From positions 1 to 5,346 of the forward strand of contig CAIXVA010000138.1 of the NCBI GenBank assembly GCA_903922745.1: DNA of 5,346 nt. Direction: 5' to 3'. Shown piece after piece: positions 1 to 5,346 of the stretch (within the stretch, counting starts at the first letter, position 1; the number at the start of each line of letters is the position of its first letter). Both the position numbers and the translations under genes were made by a program. The notes below the pieces were generated by a model that saw only the letters and a program-made list of their open reading frames with translations, did not search any database and was not told the origin of the DNA. The stretch is from an uncultured Actinomycetes bacterium. GTDB lineage: Bacteria; Actinomycetota; Actinomycetes; Nanopelagicales; Nanopelagicaceae.

Positions 1-863
1 ATGCTTCGACGTCCATTTAACAAGGAGCCAACATGGACTTGATAAGGCTTGCCTGGAAGTCCAATAACGACCAATGTTCCGTCCAGAGTCAACAAATTTA
101 GATAGTCGCCAATCTCTAACTCGGCACTAACTGTATTTAGAATCAGGTCAAATCTCTTGACCAAAGGCTTAAGTGCATCTTCATCCTTTGTCGATACAAA
201 ATGATGTGCTCCCATTGCCAATGCGTCGGCCTGCTTAGCGGGCGAATGAGATAACACTGATACTTCAGCACCCATTGCGACTGCAAACTTAACTCCCATG
301 TGTCCTAAACCGCCAAGGCCCATAACCGCAACCTTCATTCCTGGTCCAACATTCCAATGCTTAATCGGAGAGTACAAAGTAATTCCTGCACACAGCAATG
401 GAGCTACACCCTCAAGTGGCAGATTGTCTGGAATGTTGACGGCGTAATCCTCATTTACAACAAAGTTGTTGGCATATCCACCCATTGCGACCGTCTTTCC
501 ATCGCGTTCTAAGCCGTTATATGTACCAGTCATGCCATTGACGCAATATTGCTGTAGTCCCTGAACGCAACTAGTACATGTGCGACATGAATCTATAAAA
601 ACCCCTACACCGATTTTGTCTCCGACCGAAAACTTTGTAACAGAAGTTCCGATAGATGTGACAACTCCGGCGATCTCGTGCCCAGGAACCATAGGGAAAA
701 TAGCTGGACCCCATTCCTCGGCCACCTGATGGATATCGCTGTGACAGATGCCGGCATAAGAAATATCGAGAGCAACATCGTGGGCGCCTAAACTACGTCG
801 ATCAAATTCATGGCTCACCAGTGATGAACCAGCAGATAGCGCAGCATAACCACGAGATTTCAT
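1..863 (-). CDS. adhC: Zinc-dependent NAD(P) alcohol dehydrogenase, AdhC/YahK/CAD type (C-terminus beyond window)
   Basis: This is a medium-chain zinc alcohol dehydrogenase, a cytoplasmic enzyme interconverting alcohols and aldehydes with a nicotinamide cofactor; the AdhC/YahK/cinnamyl-alcohol branch usually prefers NADPH and aldehyde reduction. The 287 complete codons show the catalytic domain with GICHSD (zinc ligand Cys40), PGHE (His62, Glu63) and LLCAG (Cys158). A structural zinc site has Cys93, Cys96, Cys99 and Cys107. The Rossmann motif GLGGLG is at 182-187. The next strand ends in LSHSPAK (204-210), whose Ser and Lys fit NADP binding rather than the acidic residue typical of NAD enzymes. 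The family is about 350 residues, so roughly 60 are missing past the left edge; the visible part ends at the RRS that normally precedes the last segment. The ATG at 863-861 follows AAGGAG and lies 2 bases after the tdk stop. The family call is firm; the substrate and the symbol are inferred from resemblance to mycobacterial AdhC. Confidence 0.93.
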   Translation of the reverse strand, partial: MKSRGYAALSAGSSLVSHEFDRRSLGAHDVALDISYAGICHSDIHQVAEEWGPAIFPMVPGHEIAGVVTSIGTSVTKFSVGDKIGVGVFIDSCRTCTSCVQGLQQYCVNGMTGTYNGLERDGKTVAMGGYANNFVVNEDYAVNIPDNLPLEGVAPLLCAGITLYSPIKHWNVGPGMKVAVMGLGGLGHMGVKFAVAMGAEVSVLSHSPAKQADALAMGAHHFVSTKDEDALKPLVKRFDLILNTVSAELEIGDYLNLLTLDGTLVVIGLPGKPYQVHVGSLLNGRRS

Positions 864-865
864 TA

Positions 866-1510
866 TTACTCCTTGAACGGTAGGGGGACTGAAGATGTAT
901 GAGCTGCGCCTGATACGCGCGCAGTTACTTGTCGCATGTGGTGACGGCGGCAGAGTACTTCATAGGCAACATCAGCGCCTGTTGACACATCTCCAACAAC
1001 GACCTGTTCGCCCTCAACGACCATAACTCCGCCAACAGTTCGAGCATTATGAGTTGCACGAGAACCACACCAGCACAAAGCTTCGACTTGTAATGTATTA
1101 ACGCGGTCTGCAAGTTCTACTAGTCGCGCAGAGCCAGGAAATAGTTTTGTGCGAAAATCAGCCAAGATGCCAAAAGCATAAACATCGATACTTAGACCAT
1201 CTACGATTCTGGCAAGTTGTTCGATCTGAACACTTTCGTAGAATTGTGCTTCATCGCAAATAATGTAATCAATTCGTTCGCCCATGGATAGTTGATCTAC
1301 TACCAATTTATGTAAGTCCATCGTCGGTGTGACCTCAATTGCAGGACTGGATAGTCCTAATCGACTTGAAATTACACCACTACCAGCGCGGTCATTATTT
1401 GTGAATATCAATCCCGTGCGGCCGCGACTTTGATGATTGTGGGCAGTTTGCAGCGCGAGAGTGGATTTACCACTGTCCATCGTTCCGCAGTAATAGATCA
1501 GTTCGGCCAT
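866..1510 (-). CDS. tdk: Thymidine kinase (type II, TK1-like)
   Basis: Thymidine kinase transfers the ATP gamma-phosphate to thymidine to give dTMP, a cytoplasmic pyrimidine salvage step. Numbered from the chosen start (214 residues), it has the Walker A loop GTMDSGKST at 9-17, the DEAQF segment at 86-90 (Asp86 for magnesium, Glu87 the likely catalytic base), and ADFRTKLFPGS at 117-127. The zinc-binding lasso domain has Cys146 and Cys148 in CWCG and Cys187 with His190 in CRRHH. Next comes THNART (153-158) and then VVEGEQVVVGD, lining the thymidine pocket, so the protein appears intact. I prefer the ATG at 1510-1508 to the one 9 bases upstream (1519): the inner ATG has AGGA 8 bases ahead and yields MAEL, the usual beginning, whereas the outer ATG overlaps that AGGA. 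The gene starts 21 bases after the acyltransferase stop, and its last codons supply the ribosome binding site of the next gene. The C-terminal 15 or so residues are a variable tail. Confidence 0.96.
   Translation of the reverse strand: MAELIYYCGTMDSGKSTLALQTAHNHQSRGRTGLIFTNNDRAGSGVISSRLGLSSPAIEVTPTMDLHKLVVDQLSMGERIDYIICDEAQFYESVQIEQLARIVDGLSIDVYAFGILADFRTKLFPGSARLVELADRVNTLQVEALCWCGSRATHNARTVGGVMVVEGEQVVVGDVSTGADVAYEVLCRRHHMRQVTARVSGAAHTSSVPLPFKE
869..874 (-). promoter_or_regulatory. Ribosome binding site of the alcohol dehydrogenase gene, inside the tdk 3' end
   Basis: On the minus strand AAGGAG stands 5 bases before the ATG of the dehydrogenase gene. These six bases are also the last two sense codons of tdk (Lys-Glu), directly before its TAA. 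Ribosomes finishing tdk therefore cover this site, which favours coupled translation. The near-perfect match to the Shine-Dalgarno consensus fixes the start codon. Confidence 0.85.
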
Positions 1511-1518
1511 AACGCGCA

Positions 1519-1522
1519 TCCT
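1519..1522 (-). promoter_or_regulatory. Ribosome binding site that decides the tdk start
   Basis: On the minus strand AGGA (within GCAGGA) lies 8 bases before the ATG at 1510-1508. It overlaps the alternative upstream ATG at 1519-1517, so it cannot serve that codon. This favours the 214-residue product over the 217-residue one. Confidence 0.55.
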
Positions 1523-1531
1523 GCCATAGCT

Positions 1532-3379
1532 CTAGGAAAATAGCCCTTTAGCGATCAGGGAAGCTTCTAATTGAGGTTTCAACGCTAGAGCTGCGGCAAC
1601 TGAAATATGTGATGCATCACGGTACACAACATATCCATTCTGAATGGCTGGGCAGAAAGAAGAACAAAGCCAAGGAGTTGGATCAATTTTCTGAAAGCCA
1701 CTAATTATTTCGTTTTTACTTCTGACTGTGGAGTCACACGTATGTGTATCTCTGGAAGCCAAGCAATTTGGGATATCCCGCAAGGGGCGTGGAGTATCGC
1801 TGATATAGATTAGGTGGTCAGAGGTTCCACGAAGTTCCGCGAGTAAGCGTTTTTGGCCGTCCTGCCACCACTTGTTTCTATCTGGATATCCATTTGGGGG
1901 AGTGAAGTATTGAAAACTACTCATGATGACCGCGGCTGGATGAATTGATTTGATCCTCGCAATTGAATTTTCACGCCATTTTTGGCAATGCACGTTCTTA
2001 AATGCGCCTTGATCCTCGCGAGGTACATCTACCGAAGGGCACGCTGATTTAGTCAAAGAAATTAACTTGAATCCGCGTTCATTTGCTAATTTCTCCAACG
2101 TCGGGAACCACTGGGCAGCATGTGAGTCTCCGTACAGGACAATGGTTGTCGTCGATTTTTTATCTCCATAGGTGCAGTAACCAGATTTTGTTTCGCCGTA
2201 ATTGACATGACAACCATCGCCATAAACAGCGGGCTTTTGCATAACTTTGGTGAGATTAAATTTGTAGTCGGTGCCCTTTACGTTGATCATCGAAGAAGCG
2301 GTCGATGAAATAATAAGTCCGGCTACTAATGAAGTGATTGTCGTTGCCGCAAAGAATAAATAGACTTTTTTCCCTGCAATTTTTTTATGCCGTAGCGGTT
2401 GTTCGATGTATTTGCTCGTAAGGTGGGCCAGGACAATTGTCAGAAATATGCAGAATATTCGCTCACGTACTCTTAATGGTCTTCCTAGAGCGCTACTAGG
2501 TAAAACCAACGCTGGCCAATGCCAGAGGTACAAGGGGTAAGAAATTGCTCCTAGCCATTGAGAAACACGGTTATTGCTCAGGTCATTAAAAGCTCGAGGC
2601 CATATCGCGATAGAGCCAATCAATAACGCTGTAGAGGCGACTGGCAGAAAGGCGTTGATTCCTGGAAAGGCGGTATTTTCATCAAACTTTAAAGCTGATA
2701 TTCCAATTCCAATCAAGCCTAACCAAGGCGTGAAGCGGTTTTTCCAGAACTTATCAGGAATGAAAAGTAATAAAGCTCCAACTCCCAGCTCCCATGCTCG
2801 TGTAGGAAGAGAATAGAAAGCCCAGATTGGTGAAGTTTGAGTTTGATAAATCGAAAGTAGTAATGAAAGAGCACTTGATACTGCCACACCATAAAGAACA
2901 GCCCGCTTACCATAGCGAGAAAGAACCAGAATAAAGATCGGCCATACAACATAAAATTGTTCTTCTACCGCGAGTGACCAGTAATGAATAAAGGGTGATG
3001 GCGTTGCATTTAGATTTTGGTAGTCATTTTGCCACCAAGCAAAAAGATAATTTGAAATATATGTTGCTGCGGCAAAGAGGTCTCGGCCTAGAGCATCACG
3101 AGTTATTGCAGGCAGTACAAACATTCCAACTATCGCGGTAACAAAGAGTACAAAAACAGATGTGGGAAGAAGTCGCTTAATTCGTCGTTGGTAGAAAGCC
3201 TGTAAATCTAAAGTTCCAGTTTTTTCGATCTCGCGCAGAATTAGACCTGTGATTAAGTATCCCGAAATCACATAGAAAATATCCACACCGATAAAACCTC
3301 CCGGGACTAACCTGGCGTGAAATATCGTAACCAGCAGAGCAGCAAGTGCACGCAGACCCTGAATTTGAAGAATGCGCAC
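1532..3379 (-). CDS. Acyltransferase 3 membrane protein with C-terminal SGNH domain (OafA-like O-acyltransferase)
   Basis: A 615-residue fusion typical of enzymes that acylate cell-surface glycans: a membrane acyltransferase 3 (AT3) domain passes an acyl group, usually acetyl, across the membrane and an extracellular SGNH domain attaches it. The AT3 part (about 1-330) has the R-X10-H motif (Arg10, His21), GGFIGVDIFYVISGYLI at 27-43, YQRRIKRLLP at 63-72 and HYWSLAVEEQFYVVWP at 132-147. Around ten hydrophobic helices are visible, and another at about 338-360 leads to the SGNH domain (about 380-615). That domain has GDSH at 417-420 (nucleophile Ser419) and the C-terminal Asp588/His591 pair in YRDASH. 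It has eight cysteines (390, 402, 447, 465, 539, 548, 572, 576), which could form four disulfides outside the cell. The start is GTG, 2 bases after the apt stop and without a convincing Shine-Dalgarno, so coupling to apt is likely; the family's conserved QGLRALA begins at once, leaving no room for a later start. The glycan acceptor cannot be told from context. Confidence 0.94.
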   Translation of the reverse strand: MRILQIQGLRALAALLVTIFHARLVPGGFIGVDIFYVISGYLITGLILREIEKTGTLDLQAFYQRRIKRLLPTSVFVLFVTAIVGMFVLPAITRDALGRDLFAAATYISNYLFAWWQNDYQNLNATPSPFIHYWSLAVEEQFYVVWPIFILVLSRYGKRAVLYGVAVSSALSLLLSIYQTQTSPIWAFYSLPTRAWELGVGALLLFIPDKFWKNRFTPWLGLIGIGISALKFDENTAFPGINAFLPVASTALLIGSIAIWPRAFNDLSNNRVSQWLGAISYPLYLWHWPALVLPSSALGRPLRVRERIFCIFLTIVLAHLTSKYIEQPLRHKKIAGKKVYLFFAATTITSLVAGLIISSTASSMINVKGTDYKFNLTKVMQKPAVYGDGCHVNYGETKSGYCTYGDKKSTTTIVLYGDSHAAQWFPTLEKLANERGFKLISLTKSACPSVDVPREDQGAFKNVHCQKWRENSIARIKSIHPAAVIMSSFQYFTPPNGYPDRNKWWQDGQKRLLAELRGTSDHLIYISDTPRPLRDIPNCLASRDTHTCDSTVRSKNEIISGFQKIDPTPWLCSSFCPAIQNGYVVYRDASHISVAAALALKPQLEASLIAKGLFS

Positions 3380-3381
3380 CT

Positions 3382-3909
3382 TTAGGAAACAACCAAAGAG
3401 GTAACCGGAATACTCGGGTACTTTGCCGCCAGTGTTGCTCGTCCAGGCAGCCCTTCTATCTCCAGAAGTGCAAGAACATGAACTACTTCAGCGCCTAAAC
3501 GATGCATGAGCTCAATTGCGGCCGCGATTGTTCCGCCTGTAGCCAAAACGTCATCGATGAGTAAAACTTTTGCACCTTTGGTTATCGCATCAATATGCAC
3601 CTCGAGGGTGTCAGTTCCGTATTCAAGGCCATAACTTTCAGAAATCGTTATGTGTGGAAGTTTCCCGGCCTTCCGAATAGGTACAAAGCCGCTGCGTAAT
3701 TGGTTAGCCACTGCTGAGGCAAAAATGAACCCGCGAGCTTCAATACCCGCAACAAGAGTTGTTGAATCTGCATAACTTGCAAACTTCTCTGTGATTGCGA
3801 TGAATGCTTCTCCATGTGCCAGAAGCGGGGTGATGTCCTGAAATCTGATTCCGGGTTTTGGGTAGTCGGGAATTTCGCGGATGAGCGACAAGGCATCATC
3901 AATATTCAT
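3382..3909 (-). CDS. apt: Adenine phosphoribosyltransferase
   Basis: This cytoplasmic purine salvage enzyme converts adenine and PRPP to AMP and pyrophosphate. At 175 residues it is full length for the family. It shows IPDYPKPGIRFQDITPLL (13-30), the adenine-site loop GIEARGFIFA (55-64), RKAGKLP (79-85), the flexible hood SESYGLEYGTD (90-100) with Glu96 in the position of the catalytic glutamate, and the PRPP-binding loop VLLIDDVLATGGT (115-127) with Asp119 and Asp120. The ATG at 3909-3907 is the only good start: the in-frame codons upstream contain no ATG, GTG or TTG before a TAG that lies inside the tRNA, and the conserved N-terminus starts shortly downstream. That ATG is one base from the tRNA-Leu 3' end, so there is no leader and no ribosome binding site outside the tRNA. 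The acyltransferase GTG follows 2 bases after the stop. Confidence 0.97.
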   Translation of the reverse strand: MNIDDALSLIREIPDYPKPGIRFQDITPLLAHGEAFIAITEKFASYADSTTLVAGIEARGFIFASAVANQLRSGFVPIRKAGKLPHITISESYGLEYGTDTLEVHIDAITKGAKVLLIDDVLATGGTIAAAIELMHRLGAEVVHVLALLEIEGLPGRATLAAKYPSIPVTSLVVS

Positions 3910-3910
3910 G

Positions 3911-3994
3911 TGTCCGAGAGGGGACTTGAACCCCTAATCCCTTACGGGAACTAACACCTCAAGCTAGCGCGTCTGCCAATTCCGCCACCCGGAC
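3911..3994 (-). tRNA. tRNA-Leu(GAG)
   Basis: The minus strand folds into a class II cloverleaf of 84 bases. The acceptor stem is GTCCGGG paired with CTCGGAC (one G-U). The D arm is GCGG...CGC. The anticodon stem CTAGC/GTTAG encloses the loop TTGAGGT, with anticodon GAG at 3960-3958 reading CUC and CUU leucine codons. A long variable arm TCCC-GTAA-GGGA, typical of leucine and serine tRNAs, is followed by the T arm AGGGG-TTCAAGT-CCCCT. The discriminator is A at 3911, as usual for tRNA-Leu. CCA is not encoded: after A the sequence reads C-ATG, where ATG is the apt start. It heads the minus-strand run and leaves no spacer before apt. Confidence 0.97.
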
Positions 3995-4004
3995 TAAGTG
4001 TTCG

Positions 4005-4034
4005 GAAAGAATAGCAATTGGGTGAGAGAATAGC
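4005..4034. repeat. Imperfect 11-base direct repeat in the divergent intergenic gap
   Basis: On the plus strand GAAAGAATAGC (4005-4015) and GAGAGAATAGC (4024-4034) match at 10 of 11 positions with a period of 19 bases, just under two helical turns. They occupy most of the 43-base gap between the tRNA-Leu and the M20 gene. A tandem site for a regulator is possible, as is a chance repeat in a purine-rich leader. I do not recognise the motif. Confidence 0.45.
4008..4013 (-). promoter_or_regulatory. Candidate -10 element for the tRNA-Leu/apt unit
   Basis: On the minus strand TATTCT ends 13 bases before the tRNA 5' end, which would place transcription start a few bases upstream of the mature tRNA, as expected for a tRNA promoter. 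It matches TATAAT at four of six positions. A -35 box is not convincing: TTTCGC with a 19-base spacer is the best I see. A second TATTCT lies at 4027-4032 because of the direct repeat and could be an alternative. Some promoter must lie here or inside the start of the M20 gene. Confidence 0.3.
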
Positions 4035-4037
4035 GAA

Positions 4038-5346
4038 ATGACCACATCGACACACTCAGAACTTGAACTAGAAGCTATACGTATCTGCCAAGAGTTAATC
4101 CGAATTCCTAGTGTTAATTTTGGCGACGGAAAAGGCGATGAGAAAGATGTAGCGGCACACGTTGTTAAGTTACTGAGTGAAGTTGGCATAGAGTCAAAAA
4201 CATATGAAGCTGCGCCAGGGCGTTGCAATGTGATCGCTCGTATCAAAGGTTCAAATCCAAATCGTCCCGGATTAGTTGTTCACGGACACTTAGATGTTGT
4301 TCCAGTTAATGCCGATGATTGGTCTGTCGATCCTTTTTCTGCGGAAATAAAAGATGGTTTTATTTGGGGTCGTGGTGCGGTCGATATGAAGAATATGGAT
4401 GCCATGATAATTGCAACAGTTCGCGATTGGGCACGAACTGGATATGTACCAGAACGCGACATCGTATTAGCATTCTTTGCAGATGAAGAGGCTGGCAGCA
4501 TCTTTGGTTCACATTACATGGTGAAAAATCATCCAGAAGTTTTTGCTGGTTGCACTGAAGCAGTTTCAGAGGTTGGTGGATTTTCTGTAACAGTTGCCGG
4601 CGGGAAGCGTTTGTATCTCATCGAAACTGCAGAAAAAGGAATCCATTGGATGCGATTGACTGCCGATGGTCGTGCGGGACACGGTTCGATGATGAATGGT
4701 GAAAACGCAGTAACTCGCTTGGCTGAAGCTGTCGCAGAGATCGGCAAGTTTGAGTGGCCACAGCGTTATAGCAAGACTGTGAAAGCGTTTTTCAAGCGAA
4801 TTGCCGAAGAGACTGGAAAACCTTATAACGAAGAGGATTTACGACCCTTGCTTGATGAAATTGGATTTGCTGCGAGCATGATCGGTGCAACGCTGCAGAA
4901 CACGGCTAATCCAACAATGCTTGAAGCCGGATACAAGGCCAACGTAATCCCGGGTTCAGCCAGTGCTGTTGTTGATGGGCGATTCATTCCAGGTTTTGAA
5001 GATGAACTTAACGAAACTATTAAGTCTTTAATTGGAGAGCATGTCAGTGTCGAAACAATCACTCGTGATAAGGCGCTTGAAGTGCCTTTCGAGGGAGATT
5101 TAGTTGAAGCAATGTGCAATGCATTAATCAAGGAAGATGCTGTTGCGATTCCTGTGCCTTATGTGATGAGCGGTGGAACTGACAACAAGGCGTTAGCCGA
5201 TTTAGGCATTATTGGCTATGGATTCTCACCACTAAAACTCGATGCGGACTTTAACTTTATGGCTATGTTCCATGGCGTTGATGAACGAGTCCCAGTAGAA
5301 GGCCTTGCTTTTGGAGCACGCGTTCTTAAAGAGTTTCTAGAAAACG
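4038..5346 (+). CDS. M20 family zinc metallopeptidase, DapE/ArgE-like (last residues beyond window)
   Basis: This is a cytoplasmic two-zinc hydrolase of the M20 family, whose members cleave amide bonds in dipeptides, acyl-amino acids or succinyl-diaminopimelate. The 436 visible codons carry the full metal site: HGHLDVVP with His84 and the catalytic-site Asp86, bridging Asp116 in GRGAVDMK, Glu150 (general base) and Glu151 (ligand) in ADEEAG, Glu178 in SEVGG, and His412 in FHGVDE. The lid/dimerisation domain is the insert at about 198-315, including GRAGHGSMM (211-219) with a conserved histidine. SGGTDN (378-383) is near the C-terminal half of the site. Related actinobacterial proteins are about 440-450 residues, so only a few residues are missing. 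The start ATG has only a weak purine-rich Shine-Dalgarno (GAGAG, 9 bases ahead). No neighbouring gene indicates the substrate, and a DapE role should not be assumed: general carboxypeptidase or deacylase activity is equally open. It diverges from the tRNA-Leu/apt unit. Confidence 0.94.
   Translation, partial: MTTSTHSELELEAIRICQELIRIPSVNFGDGKGDEKDVAAHVVKLLSEVGIESKTYEAAPGRCNVIARIKGSNPNRPGLVVHGHLDVVPVNADDWSVDPFSAEIKDGFIWGRGAVDMKNMDAMIIATVRDWARTGYVPERDIVLAFFADEEAGSIFGSHYMVKNHPEVFAGCTEAVSEVGGFSVTVAGGKRLYLIETAEKGIHWMRLTADGRAGHGSMMNGENAVTRLAEAVAEIGKFEWPQRYSKTVKAFFKRIAEETGKPYNEEDLRPLLDEIGFAASMIGATLQNTANPTMLEAGYKANVIPGSASAVVDGRFIPGFEDELNETIKSLIGEHVSVETITRDKALEVPFEGDLVEAMCNALIKEDAVAIPVPYVMSGGTDNKALADLGIIGYGFSPLKLDADFNFMAMFHGVDERVPVEGLAFGARVLKEFLEN

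Noticed and set aside
925..1113. A 62-codon open frame on the minus strand within tdk in another frame
   Set aside because: It overlaps the zinc-binding end of thymidine kinase, which is intact in its own frame, and it has no features of its own.
1517..1519. ATG nine bases upstream as the tdk start
   Set aside because: The only AGGA overlaps this ATG, so no ribosome binding site is suitably placed. The inner ATG gives the usual MAEL start.
2574..2816. An 80-codon open frame on the plus strand inside the acyltransferase gene
   Set aside because: It lies antisense to a well-supported membrane protein gene, shows no recognisable motif and is explained by codon bias of the opposite strand.
3911..3994. 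tRNA 3' end as an integration (attachment) site
   Set aside because: The tRNA is followed at once by a housekeeping gene, with no integrase and no second copy of the tRNA 3' end seen in the window.
3959..5131. Several open frames of 70-100 codons on the minus strand opposite the M20 gene
   Set aside because: They are antisense to a complete catalytic metal site in the M20 protein, and the first one also runs into the tRNA gene. Their translations are low-complexity Ser/Ala/Thr-rich, as expected of shadows.
1..5346. A new defence, mobile or biosynthetic system
   Set aside because: All coding regions belong to well-known families. There is no CRISPR-like array, transposase, recombinase, toxin-antitoxin pair or reverse transcriptase. 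The unusual aspects lie in gene arrangement and expression.

Overview
The window looks like part of a compact, moderately AT-rich actinobacterial chromosome. Lines counted by hand run from about 30% to 48% GC. The alcohol dehydrogenase resembles the AdhC type known from mycobacteria, the thymidine kinase has the CWCG...THNART signature I associate with actinobacterial enzymes, and the M20 hydrolase resembles the DapE-like family of that phylum. Modest GC, gaps of 1 to 43 bases and small-genome layout would fit a streamlined freshwater lineage such as the Nanopelagicales (acI). That placement is inference from recall, not from a search.

Layout. The minus strand carries one tightly packed run, read from right to left: tRNA-Leu(GAG) (3994-3911), apt (3909-3382), a membrane acyltransferase with an extracellular SGNH domain (3379-1532), tdk (1510-866) and a zinc alcohol dehydrogenase of AdhC type (863 to the left edge, C-terminus cut off). 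Gaps are 1, 2, 21 and 2 bases, so co-transcription is likely and translational coupling is plausible at the two 2-base junctions. On the plus strand an M20 metallopeptidase starts at 4038 and runs off the right edge with almost its full length present. The two units diverge from a 43-base gap (3995-4037) that holds an imperfect 11-base direct repeat.

Function. apt and tdk are both salvage enzymes, making AMP from adenine and dTMP from thymidine. The acyltransferase probably O-acylates a cell-surface glycan. The dehydrogenase reduces aldehydes or oxidises alcohols. These last two have no evident metabolic link to salvage. The most notable feature is the tRNA/apt junction: the tRNA has no encoded CCA and its discriminator base lies one base before the apt ATG, so apt has no room for a ribosome binding site outside the tRNA. 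Cutting out the tRNA would leave an essentially leaderless apt message. I see no CRISPR array, insertion sequence, phage gene, toxin-antitoxin pair or defence gene, and no clear factor-independent terminator. No stretch over 300 bases lacks a gene.
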